NCBI RefSeq assembly: GCF_001898175.1
Contig: NZ_MKTH01000013.1
Location: forward strand, 62,001-126,000
DNA length: 64,000 nt
Direction of reading: 5' to 3'
Source of the DNA: Cellulomonas sp. 73-92
GTDB lineage: Bacteria > Actinomycetota > Actinomycetes > Actinomycetales > Cellulomonadaceae
The notes under the pieces were generated by a model, which did not search any database, was not told the origin of the DNA, and saw only the letters and a program-made list of their open reading frames with translations. Both the position numbers and the translations under genes were made by a program. The first letter of the stretch is position 1; each line of letters opens with the position of its first letter. Positions 45,056-53,870 of the stretch are shown here, one piece after another.

Positions 45056-45907
45056 GTGAAGGTCACATTAGGTGTCATGGTTGCGCTTATGGCGGGTCCG
45101 CCGGATGACGGCTCGCGTCATTCCCACCTCTGGGCAGACGCGTTCGATGACGCTGTACAGGTTGGCGCGTCGTCGGCACCGGGAGCATTCGGCACCGAGG
45201 AAGAGGCCTCTGTCGCGACGCCCGCGGCGCACCTGCGGTGGATGCGGGCGCCCGTCTGCCCGCGGGGCGGCACCTCGCTCGGGGCGCTCACCCCGTGCAT
45301 CGGCGACCCCGTGGTGCCGCTGCCCGAGTGCGGTGACCGCGCCACCCTCCCGGACCTCTGGGAGCAGACGGCCCCCGAGGCGGTCGTCGGGGCGTGGCGC
45401 CACATCGGGCCGCCGGTGTGCGCGTCGGCCGCCGACATCACGCCCGGCATGGTCCTGTCCGCCTTCCGGAGGCTGCCGCTGGCGCCGAGCCCGCTCGTCG
45501 TGCAGCCCGACCGCGGCTGGGTGCTGGTGAACAAGCCGACCGTGGTCTATGCCGTCGGTGGCCTGCAGACGCTCACGACGACCATCCTCGGCACCGCCGT
45601 CACCATCACCGCCATGCCGACGAGCTTCGCCTGGGACTTCGGCGACGGCGCGACCCTGACCACGACAGACCCGGGCGCCCCGTGGCCGGTGGGGACCCTG
45701 ACGCACACGTACACCCGCATCGGCCGGCTCGACGTCGTTCTCACCACCACGTGGTCGGCGACCTACACGGTGGCCGGCGACCCGGCGGTGCACGACGTGC
45801 CGGGGACTGCGACGACGGTGTCGAGCTCCCGGCTCGAGGTCCGGGAGCGCCGCGCCTACCTCGTCGGGACGAGCTGCGCCGAGGACCCGGCCGCTGCCGG
45901 CTGCTGA
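45056..45907 (+). CDS. secreted protein with PKD-like domain
   Basis: 283 aa from GTG at 45056 (VKVTLGVMVALMAG, a short signal-like helix); an upstream GTG at 45008 overlaps the lipoprotein gene. A middle region with Cys pairs (APVCPRGG, TPCIGDP, LPECGD) is followed by a PKD-like domain at about 190-255 (WDFGDGATLTTTDPG, LTHTYTRIGRLDV). Ends CAEDPAAAGC. Next to a lipoprotein on the same strand, so the pair probably acts at the cell surface. Function unknown. Confidence 0.7.
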   Translation: MKVTLGVMVALMAGPPDDGSRHSHLWADAFDDAVQVGASSAPGAFGTEEEASVATPAAHLRWMRAPVCPRGGTSLGALTPCIGDPVVPLPECGDRATLPDLWEQTAPEAVVGAWRHIGPPVCASAADITPGMVLSAFRRLPLAPSPLVVQPDRGWVLVNKPTVVYAVGGLQTLTTTILGTAVTITAMPTSFAWDFGDGATLTTTDPGAPWPVGTLTHTYTRIGRLDVVLTTTWSATYTVAGDPAVHDVPGTATTVSSSRLEVRERRAYLVGTSCAEDPAAAGC

Positions 45908-46014
45908 TTCGCCCGTCGGCCCACCTGGGCGTTGACCCGCCCGTCGGCCCACCCGGGCGCTCCGCCCGTCCGCCCACCGGGGGCGAGCCCTCATCCGGCC
46001 ATCCGAACGCCTTA

Positions 46015-46051
46015 CCGTGCATACAAGGCTGACGCGCCGTGCATGCACGGC
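46015..46051. promoter_or_regulatory. twin palindromic operators upstream of the XRE gene
   Basis: CCGTGCATGCACGG within the perfect 16-base palindrome GCCGTGCATGCACGGC (46036-46051), and a near-copy CCGTGCATACAAGG at 46015-46028. The sites are exactly 22 bases apart, two helical turns. Probably bound by the regulator that follows. Confidence 0.72.
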
Positions 46052-46063
46052 GACAGTTGCGCC

Positions 46064-46378
46064 GTGCCCCGCCCCAGCGAGCCCGAGCTCGAGCGAAAGC
46101 TCGCCGAGGCCCTCGCGGAGCGGCTGCGGGCGTTGCGCGCACCCACGGGCATGTCGCAGGAGCAGGTCGCCCAGGCTGCCGGCATCCACCGCAACCACTA
46201 CCAGCTGCTGGAGTCGGCGCTCTCCGACCGCAGGAAACGGACCCCGGCGAACCCGCGCCTCTCGACGCTCGTCGCGCTCTGCCGCGTGTACCGGACGACC
46301 GTGCCCGACCTGGTCGTCGACATCTTCCGACCGACGCCCGACGCGCCCGGCGTCGAGTACGACGAGACCGGCCACTGA
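46064..46378 (+). CDS. XRE-family helix-turn-helix regulator
   Basis: 104 aa from GTG at 46064 (VPRPSEPELERKL). HTH_3 at about 20-75: MSQEQVAQAAGIHRNHYQLLE then RKRTPANPRLSTLVALCRVY. The insert SALSDRRKRTPANP makes the loop longer than usual. An ATG at 46043 falls inside the palindrome and is less likely. Probably autoregulated through the twin palindromes; it could also control the surface-protein pair upstream. Confidence 0.82.
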   Translation: MPRPSEPELERKLAEALAERLRALRAPTGMSQEQVAQAAGIHRNHYQLLESALSDRRKRTPANPRLSTLVALCRVYRTTVPDLVVDIFRPTPDAPGVEYDETGH

Positions 46379-46550
46379 CCCGACGACGGCGCACGGGCAC
46401 GACCAGCGCCGAGCTGAAGGGCGCACACCCGGGGGACGGACCGCCTCAGCCGCGACGCATCGCCCCGAGCGGAAGGCGACGCTGCACCGAGGCGCGCCGG
46501 CCCTGGCGGAGAGGCTCCGCTCCGGAGGCACGCCGGCCGGGGCACCCCGC

Positions 46551-46556
46551 TAGGTT
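46551..46556 (+). promoter_or_regulatory. -10 of leaderless dehydrogenase gene
   Basis: TAGGTT six bases before the GTG at 46563, with no Shine-Dalgarno sequence. The preceding gap 46379-46550 shows nothing else. Confidence 0.55.
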
Positions 46557-46562
46557 GACCTC

Positions 46563-47531
46563 GTGCTCGCCGCCGTTGCCGCCCGGACCGACCCCGACGA
46601 CCCGCTCTCCGCGCTCGAGGTCGGCGACGTCCCCGAGCCGGTGGCCCGCGACGGCTGGACCACGGTCGAGGTCAGGGCCGCCGCCCTCAACCACCACGAC
46701 CTCTGGTCGCTCCGCGGCGTCGGGCTGAGCGGCGACCGGCTCCCCATGGTCCTCGGCTGCGACGGGGCGGGCGTCACCGAGGGCGGCCGCGAGGTCGTCG
46801 TGCACGCGGTGATCGGGGGCCCGGGCGCGCCGACCGGCCAGGCCGTCGCGAACGACGAGCCCCGCAGCCTCCTCACCGAGCGCTACCCCGGCACGCTCGC
46901 CGAGCGCGTGAGCGTGCCCACCACCAACCTCGTCGACAAGCCGTCGGCCCTCAGCTGGGAGCACGCCGCCTGCCTCCCCACGGCCTACCTCACCGCGTAC
47001 CGCGCCCTCTTCCGGTCGGGCCGGGCACAGCCCGGCCAGCGCGTGCTGGTGCAGGGGGCCGGTGGCGGGTTCGCCACCGCAGCGACGATCCTCGGCGCGG
47101 CCGCCGGTCTGGACGTCACGGTGACCAGCCGTGATGCGACGAAGCGGGAGCGGGCGCTGGCCCTGGGCGCGGCGGCGGCGGTCGAGTCCGGCGCGCGGAT
47201 CCCCCGCGTCGACCTGGTGCTCGAGTCGGTCGGGGCCGCGACGTGGGGCCACACCATGCGGTCGGTGCGGCCGGGTGGCACGGTCGTGGTCGTCGGCGCC
47301 ACTTCGGGCGATCCCTCGCCCATGGAGGTCAGCCGCCTCTTCTTCCAGGAGATCACCGTCACCGGCGCCACCATGGGGTCGCGCGACGAGCTGGCGCAGC
47401 TCGTCGCCTTCGTCGCGCGCACCGGCATCGAGCCGCCGGTGGACTCGTCGTACGCGCTGAAGGACGCGCACGACGCGTTCGTGCGGCTCGCGAGCGGGCA
47501 CCACTTCGGCAAGGTCGTCGTCCGGCCGTGA
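46563..47531 (+). CDS. zinc-binding-dehydrogenase-family (MDR) oxidoreductase
   Basis: 322 aa. GroES-like N-domain (ALNHHDLWSLRGVG, MVLGCDGAGVT) and Rossmann domain with VLVQGAGGGFATAA near 165. The Cys of DGAGV-type zinc enzymes is replaced, so this is probably a zinc-free quinone-oxidoreductase-like NADPH enzyme. Substrate unknown. Overlaps the next gene by four bases. Confidence 0.83.
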   Translation: MLAAVAARTDPDDPLSALEVGDVPEPVARDGWTTVEVRAAALNHHDLWSLRGVGLSGDRLPMVLGCDGAGVTEGGREVVVHAVIGGPGAPTGQAVANDEPRSLLTERYPGTLAERVSVPTTNLVDKPSALSWEHAACLPTAYLTAYRALFRSGRAQPGQRVLVQGAGGGFATAATILGAAAGLDVTVTSRDATKRERALALGAAAAVESGARIPRVDLVLESVGAATWGHTMRSVRPGGTVVVVGATSGDPSPMEVSRLFFQEITVTGATMGSRDELAQLVAFVARTGIEPPVDSSYALKDAHDAFVRLASGHHFGKVVVRP

Positions 47532-48493
47532 GCGCCTGGCGGCCGGACGTCCTGGGCGAGCCGTTCGAGGCCCGCACCCTGCACCTGGCCGACGACGACG
47601 AGGGCCCGGTCGTCGCGACGCTCGTCCGCTACGCCCCGCCCACCGAGGAGCCGCTGCGCGCGGCTCGCGTGGTGCTCTACGTCCACGGCTGGTCGGACTA
47701 CTTCTTCCAGCGCGGACTGGCGGAGTACTGGCACGCCCGGGGTGCCGCCTTCTACGCCCTCGACCTGCGCAAGTACGGCCGCAGCCTGCGCGACGGCCAG
47801 ACCCCCGGCTACGTCCAGGACCTGCGGACGTACGACGAAGACCTCGACGCCGCCCTCGCGGTGATCCGCTCCGCGCACGGCGCCGCCGCTCGGCTGCTCG
47901 TCATGGGCCACTCCACCGGCGGGTTGGTGAGCGTGCTCTGGGCCTCCCGGCGCCCGGGCGACGTCGCCGCCATGGTGCTCAACAGCCCGTGGCTGGAGCT
48001 GCAGGGCTCGTCGATCCTGCGCCACGTCTCCGGGCCCGCGATCCGGCAGCTGGCGTCGTTCCAGCCGAAGGCGGCCCTGCCGAACATCGACCCCGGGTTC
48101 TACGCGCGCAGCAACCGCGCCGACGAGGGCGGCGAGTGGACGTACGACGAGGCCTGGCGGCCCGTCCCGTCGTTCCCCGTGCGCGCCGGGTGGCTGCACG
48201 CCATCATGGCCGGCCACGCCGCGGTCGCCAGGGGGCTCGACGTCGAGGCGCCGATCCTCACCCTCGTGTCGGCGCGCAGCCTGATCTCGCCGCGCTGGTC
48301 GGAGGAGATGCGCTCGGCGGACATCGTGCTCGACGTCGAGCTCATCGCCCGACGGGCCGTGCAGCTCGGGCCGGTGGTGACGGTGGTGCGGATCGCGGGC
48401 GGGCTGCACGACCTCGCCCTGTCGGCGCCGCCCGTGCGGGCACGGTTCTACGCCGAGATCGACCGCTGGCTCGCCGGCTACGGCTGGGGCTGA
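47528..48493 (+). CDS. alpha/beta hydrolase (serine aminopeptidase S33-like)
   Basis: 321 aa. Oxyanion motif VLYVHGWSDYFFQ, nucleophile GHSTGGLVSVLWAS, and a late His in IAGGLHDLALS; an acidic residue precedes it (SARSLISPRWSEEM region). Resembles monoglyceride-lipase/lysophospholipase proteins. GTG start inside the GTGA overlap with the dehydrogenase shows coupling. Confidence 0.83.
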   Translation: MSAWRPDVLGEPFEARTLHLADDDEGPVVATLVRYAPPTEEPLRAARVVLYVHGWSDYFFQRGLAEYWHARGAAFYALDLRKYGRSLRDGQTPGYVQDLRTYDEDLDAALAVIRSAHGAAARLLVMGHSTGGLVSVLWASRRPGDVAAMVLNSPWLELQGSSILRHVSGPAIRQLASFQPKAALPNIDPGFYARSNRADEGGEWTYDEAWRPVPSFPVRAGWLHAIMAGHAAVARGLDVEAPILTLVSARSLISPRWSEEMRSADIVLDVELIARRAVQLGPVVTVVRIAGGLHDLALSAPPVRARFYAEIDRWLAGYGWG

Positions 48494-48505
48494 CACGCCC
48501 CGAAC

Positions 48506-48560
48506 GCGACTCCGGTGAGCCCTGGACCGTGATCGACGACCCCAGGCGCACCGGAGTCGC
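48506..48560. terminator. terminator after the hydrolase gene
   Basis: Perfect 12-bp stem GCGACTCCGGTG (48506-48517) with 48549-48560; inside the loop CCTGG/CCAGG can extend it. It lies between convergent genes. Confidence 0.72.
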
Positions 48561-48599
48561 CGGCGGGCGGGCTTGAGGGCGGCCGCGAGGGCCGGCCGG

Positions 48600-49862
48600 T
48601 CAGCGGCCGGTGACCTCGGCCAGCGTCAGGCCGCCGTCGCCGAGCCGCCATGTGCGCCAGCCGTCGACGGCGCCCTCGCTGTGCGCGGCGCGCGCCGCGG
48701 CGAGGTCGGGGTCGGCGAACAGCGCGCCGTCGGCGAGCTGGATGAGACCGTCGGGCCGCAGGGTCGCCTCGAGACGCTGACCGCGGCGCACACGCAGCCA
48801 GACGAGCGCCGCGGGCGCCCGCACCGCCGCGGCCAGCTGCACCAGCTCGGGCAGGGCGGCGCTCGTGGTGAGGTAGCCGAACGTGCCGGGCAGCGCCACG
48901 GGGGACACCGCCGGGGCGGCGCCGAGGAACGGCGACCCGCCCTCTGAGGCCGCGTGACCGGTATCCGCGCGCGCGACGAGGGGCGACGCCGGGGACCTCG
49001 CCGGCATCGGTGCCGGTGCCCGCTCCGGGCGTGCCGACGCCGTCATGAGGGCGGCGAGCGTCGACGCCGGCCGGGCCGCCGGGGCGGTGGGCCGGTCGAG
49101 CGTCGCGGCGGGCCGGGCCGCGGGCGTGCCCGGCCTTCCCAGCGGCGAGCGGCCCGGGATCGTCGGCGGCTGGGTCGGGATGAACGGGGGCTCGGGTCGC
49201 TCGTCGTCCAGCGGAACGGGGACCTGGCTGCCGCCCGAGTGCGCGCCCTGGACCAACCGCAGCGACGTCGGTTCGGCGGGGCGCCGCGCGGCCTCGTACT
49301 CCGCCAGCGGCGAGACGTCGAGCAGCCGCCGGCCGTCGGGGCCGCGCATGACGCCGACCTGCAGCACCTTGACCGGCCAGCCCGGGCCGCGCACCGCGGC
49401 CAGCGTGTCGACCGACTCGGCCGCCACCTCGGAGCACACCAGGACGAGCCGTGTGCCGTGCCGCAGGTCGGCGGGCCGGGCGAAGGGGACCTGGTCGCGG
49501 AACGCCGCGTAATCGGCGGCGAACCGGTCCGGGTCCGGGTGGTAGGCACGGGCGAGGTCGGCGGTCGTCAGGCGCGCGGCGGCACCGGCGTGGCGCAACG
49601 CGTCGACGATCGCGCCGTCGTCGACCACCTGCGCGACCTCGAGGATGACGGGCCGGCCGGTGACGTCGAGGGCGAGCATCTCGGGGACGTCGGCGTGCTC
49701 GGGCATCGCGGAACGGGCGCGGACGGCGAACAGCGGCTCGCCGACGACGGCCGGCAGGTGCTCGCTCAGCAGGCTGCGGACCTCGCCGAGGAACGTCCCG
49801 GCCAGCGGCTGCATCGGCTGCACGAGGCGCGGCCGACCGCTGTCGGGCTCGAAGATCGGCAT
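48600..49862 (-). CDS. degenerate nuclease-like domain fused to a RAMA-like domain
   Basis: 420 aa from ATG at 49860-49862 (MPIFEPDSGRPRL). Residues about 35-110 contain LALDVTGRPVILEVAQ, which has the spacing of a PD-(D/E)xK core (Asp66...Glu75-x-residue 77), but residue 77 is Ala instead of Lys, so catalysis is doubtful. A Pro/Ala-rich linker (about 200-325) joins a C-terminal domain (about 331-420; LVWLRVRRGQRLEATL, GLIQLADGALFADPD, VDGWRTWRLG) that fits the RAMA fold thought to read modified DNA. The RAMA call is my reading; no restriction-modification genes are next to it. Confidence 0.6.
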   Translation of the reverse strand: MPIFEPDSGRPRLVQPMQPLAGTFLGEVRSLLSEHLPAVVGEPLFAVRARSAMPEHADVPEMLALDVTGRPVILEVAQVVDDGAIVDALRHAGAAARLTTADLARAYHPDPDRFAADYAAFRDQVPFARPADLRHGTRLVLVCSEVAAESVDTLAAVRGPGWPVKVLQVGVMRGPDGRRLLDVSPLAEYEAARRPAEPTSLRLVQGAHSGGSQVPVPLDDERPEPPFIPTQPPTIPGRSPLGRPGTPAARPAATLDRPTAPAARPASTLAALMTASARPERAPAPMPARSPASPLVARADTGHAASEGGSPFLGAAPAVSPVALPGTFGYLTTSAALPELVQLAAAVRAPAALVWLRVRRGQRLEATLRPDGLIQLADGALFADPDLAAARAAHSEGAVDGWRTWRLGDGGLTLAEVTGR

Positions 49863-50009
49863 CCCCGTAGTCCTCCCGCGGCGCGCGTGGGCTGCGCGCC
49901 GCCCATACCTTCCCATAAGGGACGAGTCGTCCCGGGGAACCTCGAACTTCGGACCGGGCGTGTCCACCCTCCGGGATGACCCGCGGGCCGCGCGTGGCTG
50001 CCGGCGGCG

Positions 50010-50306
50010 TCAGTGCTCCGAGAGGAGCCGCTCCACGCGCTCGACCTTCGCCGCCATCTCGCCGACATGGCCGGGCCGGATGTCGGCCTTGAGGACGAGC
50101 GAGACGCGGGCGGCGCCGCGGCCGGCCGCCTCGGTGGCGCGCCGGACCACGTCCATCACCTCGTCCCACTCCCCTTCGATCGTCGTGAACATCGAGTCGG
50201 TGCGATTCGGCAGCCCCGACTCGCGGACGACGCGCACGGCGTCGGCGACGGCCTGGGACACGGACTCACCGACCCCCATCGGGGACACGGAGAAGGCGAC
50301 GAGCAT
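50010..50306 (-). CDS. MTH1187/YkoF-type thiamine-binding-family protein
   Basis: 98 aa from ATG at 50304-50306 ([15 protein letters not shown]). Ferredoxin-like fold family; [26 protein letters not shown] and a late [12 protein letters not shown] are typical. Binds thiamine or a related ligand in characterised members; role here unknown. Upstream is a 99-bp duplicated sequence. Confidence 0.85.
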   Translation of the reverse strand: MLVAFSVSPMGVGESVSQAVADAVRVVRESGLPNRTDSMFTTIEGEWDEVMDVVRRATEAAGRGAARVSLVLKADIRPGHVGEMAAKVERVERLLSEH

Positions 50307-50334
50307 GCGCCCACCCTGCCGCACCGAGGGCCCC

Positions 50335-50553
50335 GAGCGCATGGTTGGTCACCGAGCTCGACGGTTCCGGGCGCCGCAAAGGTCGATCTGGCCGACGAAT
50401 GATGCGCTCGCCGGTGTGGCGGCCGAGCGGCGAGCGGCGACGCGGCGACGCGGCGAGCGCATGGTTGGTCACCGAACTCGACGGTTCCGGGCGCCGCAAA
50501 GGTCGATCTGGCCGACGAATGATGCGCTCGCCGGTGTGGCGGCCGAGCGGCGA
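50335..50553. repeat. 99-bp direct repeat, period 120
   Basis: GAGCGCATGGTTGGTCACCG... at 50335-50433 and again at 50455-50553 with one change seen (G/A at 50356 versus 50476). Separated by a GCGGCGAC-rich filler. It occupies most of the 320-base gap between the thiamine-binding-family gene and the FAD/Fe-S gene. Confidence 0.9.
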
Positions 50554-50626
50554 CCGCCACGCGGTGGCGGCGACGCACCCGGTAGGGCGGCACGTGCGGC
50601 CCAGGGCGCGGGGTGGTGCCAGGCCG

Positions 50627-53600
50627 CTACAGGTGGGCGGCGAGCAGCTGCGCGAGGTGGACGCCGCGCACGCCGGCGAGCTGCTCGGCCTGGGTGCGGC
50701 AGGAGTAGCCGTCGGCGAGGTAGACGTCGCCGGGGGTGGCCGCGCGCAGCGCGGGCAGGAGCGCGTGCTCGGCCACGGCGACCGACACCTCGTAGTGCCC
50801 GGCCTCCATGCCGAACGATCCGGCCAGCCCGCAGCAGCCGGCGAGCGTGGAGAAGCGCGCACCGGCCGATGCGAGCAGCCGCTGGTCCGGGCCGAAGCCC
50901 ATGACGGCGTGCTGGTGGCAGTGCGGCTGCACCACGGCGGTGACGTCGGACAGGTCCGGCAGGGTCCAGCGGTCCCCGGGGCCGACCGGCGCCGGGGCGG
51001 TGAGCAGCTCGGCGAGCGTGCGGGTGGCCGACGCGACGGCCGTGGCGCGCGGGTCGTCGGGCAGCAGGTCGAGCAGGTCGGAGCGCAGCACGGCGGTGCA
51101 GCTCGGCTCGAGCCCGACGATCGGGATGCCGTTGACGGCGAACGGGCCGAGCACCTCCAGCAGGTGACGCAGCCGGTCCTTGGCGCCGTCGAGCTGGCCG
51201 GTGGTGATCCACGTCAGGCCGCAGCAGGCACCGTGGTCGGGCACCAGCACCTCGTAGCCCGCGGCGCGCAGCACGCGCACCGCCGCGACCGGCACGTCCG
51301 GCGAGAGGGTGTCGTTGAACGAGTCGGTCCACAGCAGCACCGGCGGCCTCGGCGGCTGCTGCGCCGCCCGGCCGGCGCCGACGCCCGCCATCGCGCTCGG
51401 TGAGGCAGGTGTGCCGACGAGGTCCGACGACGGCCCCGGCCCAGCCGCAGCGTCCGGGTGGACTTCCCGGTGCCCGACGCCTGCCTCTCCGCCCATGGGC
51501 GACTCGACGACGCCGGTCGCCGGTGAGGGTCGCGCCGCGACCGTGACCTCGTCGTGCGAGCGCGCCCAGGCGCGGAACGGACGGGGTGCGAACGTCACCA
51601 TGCGGCGGCGCGGGTCCATGCCCCCGGCACGCAGCACCAGCCGGGCCAGCGGCCGCACGGACAGGACCGTGTTCGCCACGGCGGCGAGCCCGGGCACAGC
51701 CGTCACCAGTCGCGTCCAGCGGGGCAGCCAGCCCAGGGCGTAGTGGCTGGCCGGCCGAAGCCGACCGCGGTATGTACGGTGCAGCACCTCGGACTTGTAC
51801 CGAGCCATGTCGACGCCCGCCGGGCAGTCCGACGAGCACGCCTTGCACGCCAGGCACAGGTCGAGGGACTCGCGCACCTCGGCCGAGCCCCAGCCGTGCG
51901 AGACGAGCGTCCCGTTGGCCATGTCCTGCAGCACGCGCGCGCGGCCGCGGGTCGAGTCCTTCTCGTCGTGCGTCGCCAGGTAGGAGGGGCACATGAACCC
52001 GCCGGCCGCGGAGTCGTCGGCCCGGCACTTGCCCACCCCCACGCAGCGGTGCACCGCCGTGGTGAGGTCGCCGTGGTCCTCCTCGAACGCGAAACCCACC
52101 GCGCCGAGCCGGTGGGCCGCGGGCCGGCGCAGGTCCGCGTCGAGCGGCCGCGGGCGCACCAGCACACCAGGGTTGAGCAGGTCGTTCGGGTCAAGCAGGT
52201 CCTTGAACGCGGCGAACAGGTCGAGCACCGGTTGCGGGTACATCACCGGCAGCAGCTCGGAGCGGGCACGGCCGTCGCCGTGCTCGCCGGACAGAGAGCC
52301 GCCGTGCGCCGCGACCAGGTGCGCGGCGTCGGTCATGAACGAGCGCAGCGCCGCCCCGCCCTCGGCCAGGGGCAGGTCCAGGCGCAGGTGGACGCAGCCG
52401 TCGCCGAAGTGCCCGTACGCCATGCCGTCCACGTGGTGGGCGGCCATGAGGCCCTCCAGGGCCCGCAGATACTCCCCGAGCCGCTCGGGCGGCACCGCGG
52501 AGTCCTCGAACCCGGGCCACGCCTGCTCGTTGGAGGCGGTGCGGCCCGCCAGGCCCGCGCCGTCGGCGCGCACCGCCCACAGCCGGGTCGCCTCCGGCCC
52601 CGGCGGGTAGACACGCACCTCACCGGTGCCGGCATCCGCCGCGAGCGCCCGGGCGGTCACCATCGCCTCGTCGACGGTCGCACCCCCCACCTCGACGAAC
52701 AGCCAGCCGCCGCCCTCGGGGAGGGGCGGGACCGCCGAGGCGCCACGCGCCCGACGCACCACGTCGACCAGCCGAGCGTCCATGCCCTCGACCGCCAGGG
52801 GGTGGTGGGTCAGCAGGGCGGGAACGGCGTCCGCGGCGGTGGCCATGTCCGGGTACCCGAGCACGACGAGCACCGGGGCCGCGGCCAGCGGCACCAGCCG
52901 CAGCGTCGCGCCGAGCACCGTCACGACGGTCCCCTCGGTGCCGACCAGCGCCTTCGCCAGGTCGGTCCCGCGCTCCGGCAGCAGGTGCTCCAGCTGGTAG
53001 CCCGACACCTGGCGGCCGAACCGGCCCAGCTCCGTGCGGATGGTCGACAGGTTGGCCCTCACCAGGGCATCGAGGCCGGGCACCGCGTCCAGCGAGCCGG
53101 CGCCGGCGGTGAACCGGCGCCCGACGCCGTCCACCACGTCGAGGCTCAGCACGTTCGCCGAGGTCCGCCCGTAGGCAACCGCGTGGGGGCCGCACGCGTC
53201 GTTGCCGATCATGCCGCCGAGGGTGGCGCGGGTCCACGTCGACGGGTCCGGGCCGAACCGCAGCCCGTGCGGCTTCGCGGCATCCTGCAGCGCGGCCATG
53301 ATCACGCCCGGCTCCACGAGGGCCGTGCCGGCCTCCGGGTCCAGGCTGACGACGCGGTTGACGTGCCGCGAGAAGTCGAGCACCACCCCCGGGCCGATCG
53401 CGTTGCCCGCCACCGACGTCCCGGCGCCGCGCGACGTCAGCGGCGCGCCGGCCGAACGGGCCACCTCGAGGGCGGCCAGCACGTCGTCGACGTCCCGCGG
53501 GAAGACGACCACCTGGGGCACCACGCGATAGTTCGACGCATCCGTCGAGTACTCCGCACGCCGCCGGGTCGACGCGTCCACCTCACCACGGACGGCCGCC

Positions 53601-53650
53601 CGCAGCTCGCCGACGAGGTCGGTGACCAGGCCCGTGGCCGGAGACGCCAT
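50627..53650 (-). CDS. FAD-linked oxidase / Fe-S oxidoreductase fusion (GlcD-GlcF or D-lactate dehydrogenase type)
   Basis: 1007 aa. N-terminal FAD_binding_4 domain (VVFPRDVDDVLAALE, TSRGAGTSVAGNAIG), C-terminal FAD-oxidase domain to about 480, then Fe-S modules: CVGVGKCR with a later MCPSY, CLACKACSSDCP, and two CCG domains (GACCGLTW; GCCGLAGSFGME). This architecture oxidises D-lactate or related 2-hydroxyacids and passes electrons to the quinone or cytochrome pool; exact substrate unproven. An unusual Pro/Gly/Ala-rich linker lies near 720-770. Ribosome site weak. Confidence 0.88.
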   Translation of the reverse strand: MASPATGLVTDLVGELRAAVRGEVDASTRRRAEYSTDASNYRVVPQVVVFPRDVDDVLAALEVARSAGAPLTSRGAGTSVAGNAIGPGVVLDFSRHVNRVVSLDPEAGTALVEPGVIMAALQDAAKPHGLRFGPDPSTWTRATLGGMIGNDACGPHAVAYGRTSANVLSLDVVDGVGRRFTAGAGSLDAVPGLDALVRANLSTIRTELGRFGRQVSGYQLEHLLPERGTDLAKALVGTEGTVVTVLGATLRLVPLAAAPVLVVLGYPDMATAADAVPALLTHHPLAVEGMDARLVDVVRRARGASAVPPLPEGGGWLFVEVGGATVDEAMVTARALAADAGTGEVRVYPPGPEATRLWAVRADGAGLAGRTASNEQAWPGFEDSAVPPERLGEYLRALEGLMAAHHVDGMAYGHFGDGCVHLRLDLPLAEGGAALRSFMTDAAHLVAAHGGSLSGEHGDGRARSELLPVMYPQPVLDLFAAFKDLLDPNDLLNPGVLVRPRPLDADLRRPAAHRLGAVGFAFEEDHGDLTTAVHRCVGVGKCRADDSAAGGFMCPSYLATHDEKDSTRGRARVLQDMANGTLVSHGWGSAEVRESLDLCLACKACSSDCPAGVDMARYKSEVLHRTYRGRLRPASHYALGWLPRWTRLVTAVPGLAAVANTVLSVRPLARLVLRAGGMDPRRRMVTFAPRPFRAWARSHDEVTVAARPSPATGVVESPMGGEAGVGHREVHPDAAAGPGPSSDLVGTPASPSAMAGVGAGRAAQQPPRPPVLLWTDSFNDTLSPDVPVAAVRVLRAAGYEVLVPDHGACCGLTWITTGQLDGAKDRLRHLLEVLGPFAVNGIPIVGLEPSCTAVLRSDLLDLLPDDPRATAVASATRTLAELLTAPAPVGPGDRWTLPDLSDVTAVVQPHCHQHAVMGFGPDQRLLASAGARFSTLAGCCGLAGSFGMEAGHYEVSVAVAEHALLPALRAATPGDVYLADGYSCRTQAEQLAGVRGVHLAQLLAAHL

Positions 53651-53767
53651 GCGCGGCAGTCTCTCACCCGGCCGTCGCGCGCCGTCGGGACGTCCACGCC
53701 TGCCTCGTCGCCCGCCGTGCCCGCTCCCGCTCGACCCCGCTCCACCCTCCGACCGCCCACGCCCCGG

Positions 53768-53835
53768 ACTTCACTTTCCTGACGTCCGGGTCGTGAGTCG
53801 CGACGGATCGCTCAGGAAAGTGACGAATCGGGTGG
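53768..53835. repeat. palindromic intergenic repeat, copy 2
   Basis: ACTTCACTTTCCTGACG (from 53768) and TCAGGAAAGTGACG (from 53812) around a 27-base centre, then ATCGGGTGGTC. Arms, spacing and tail match the copy at 5478-5545; the centre differs apart from CGGATC. Confidence 0.75.
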
Positions 53836-53870
53836 TCGTCGGCGAGGGCGCCGCGCGGCCGGGTGCGGGG

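Noticed and set aside
46043..46063. ATG start of the XRE gene at 46043
   Set aside because: The codon is inside the palindrome proposed as operator; GTG at 46064 fits domain start better.
50345..51403. 352-codon plus-strand ORF across the 99-bp repeat
   Set aside because: Repeat-derived frame that then runs antisense to the FAD/Fe-S gene.
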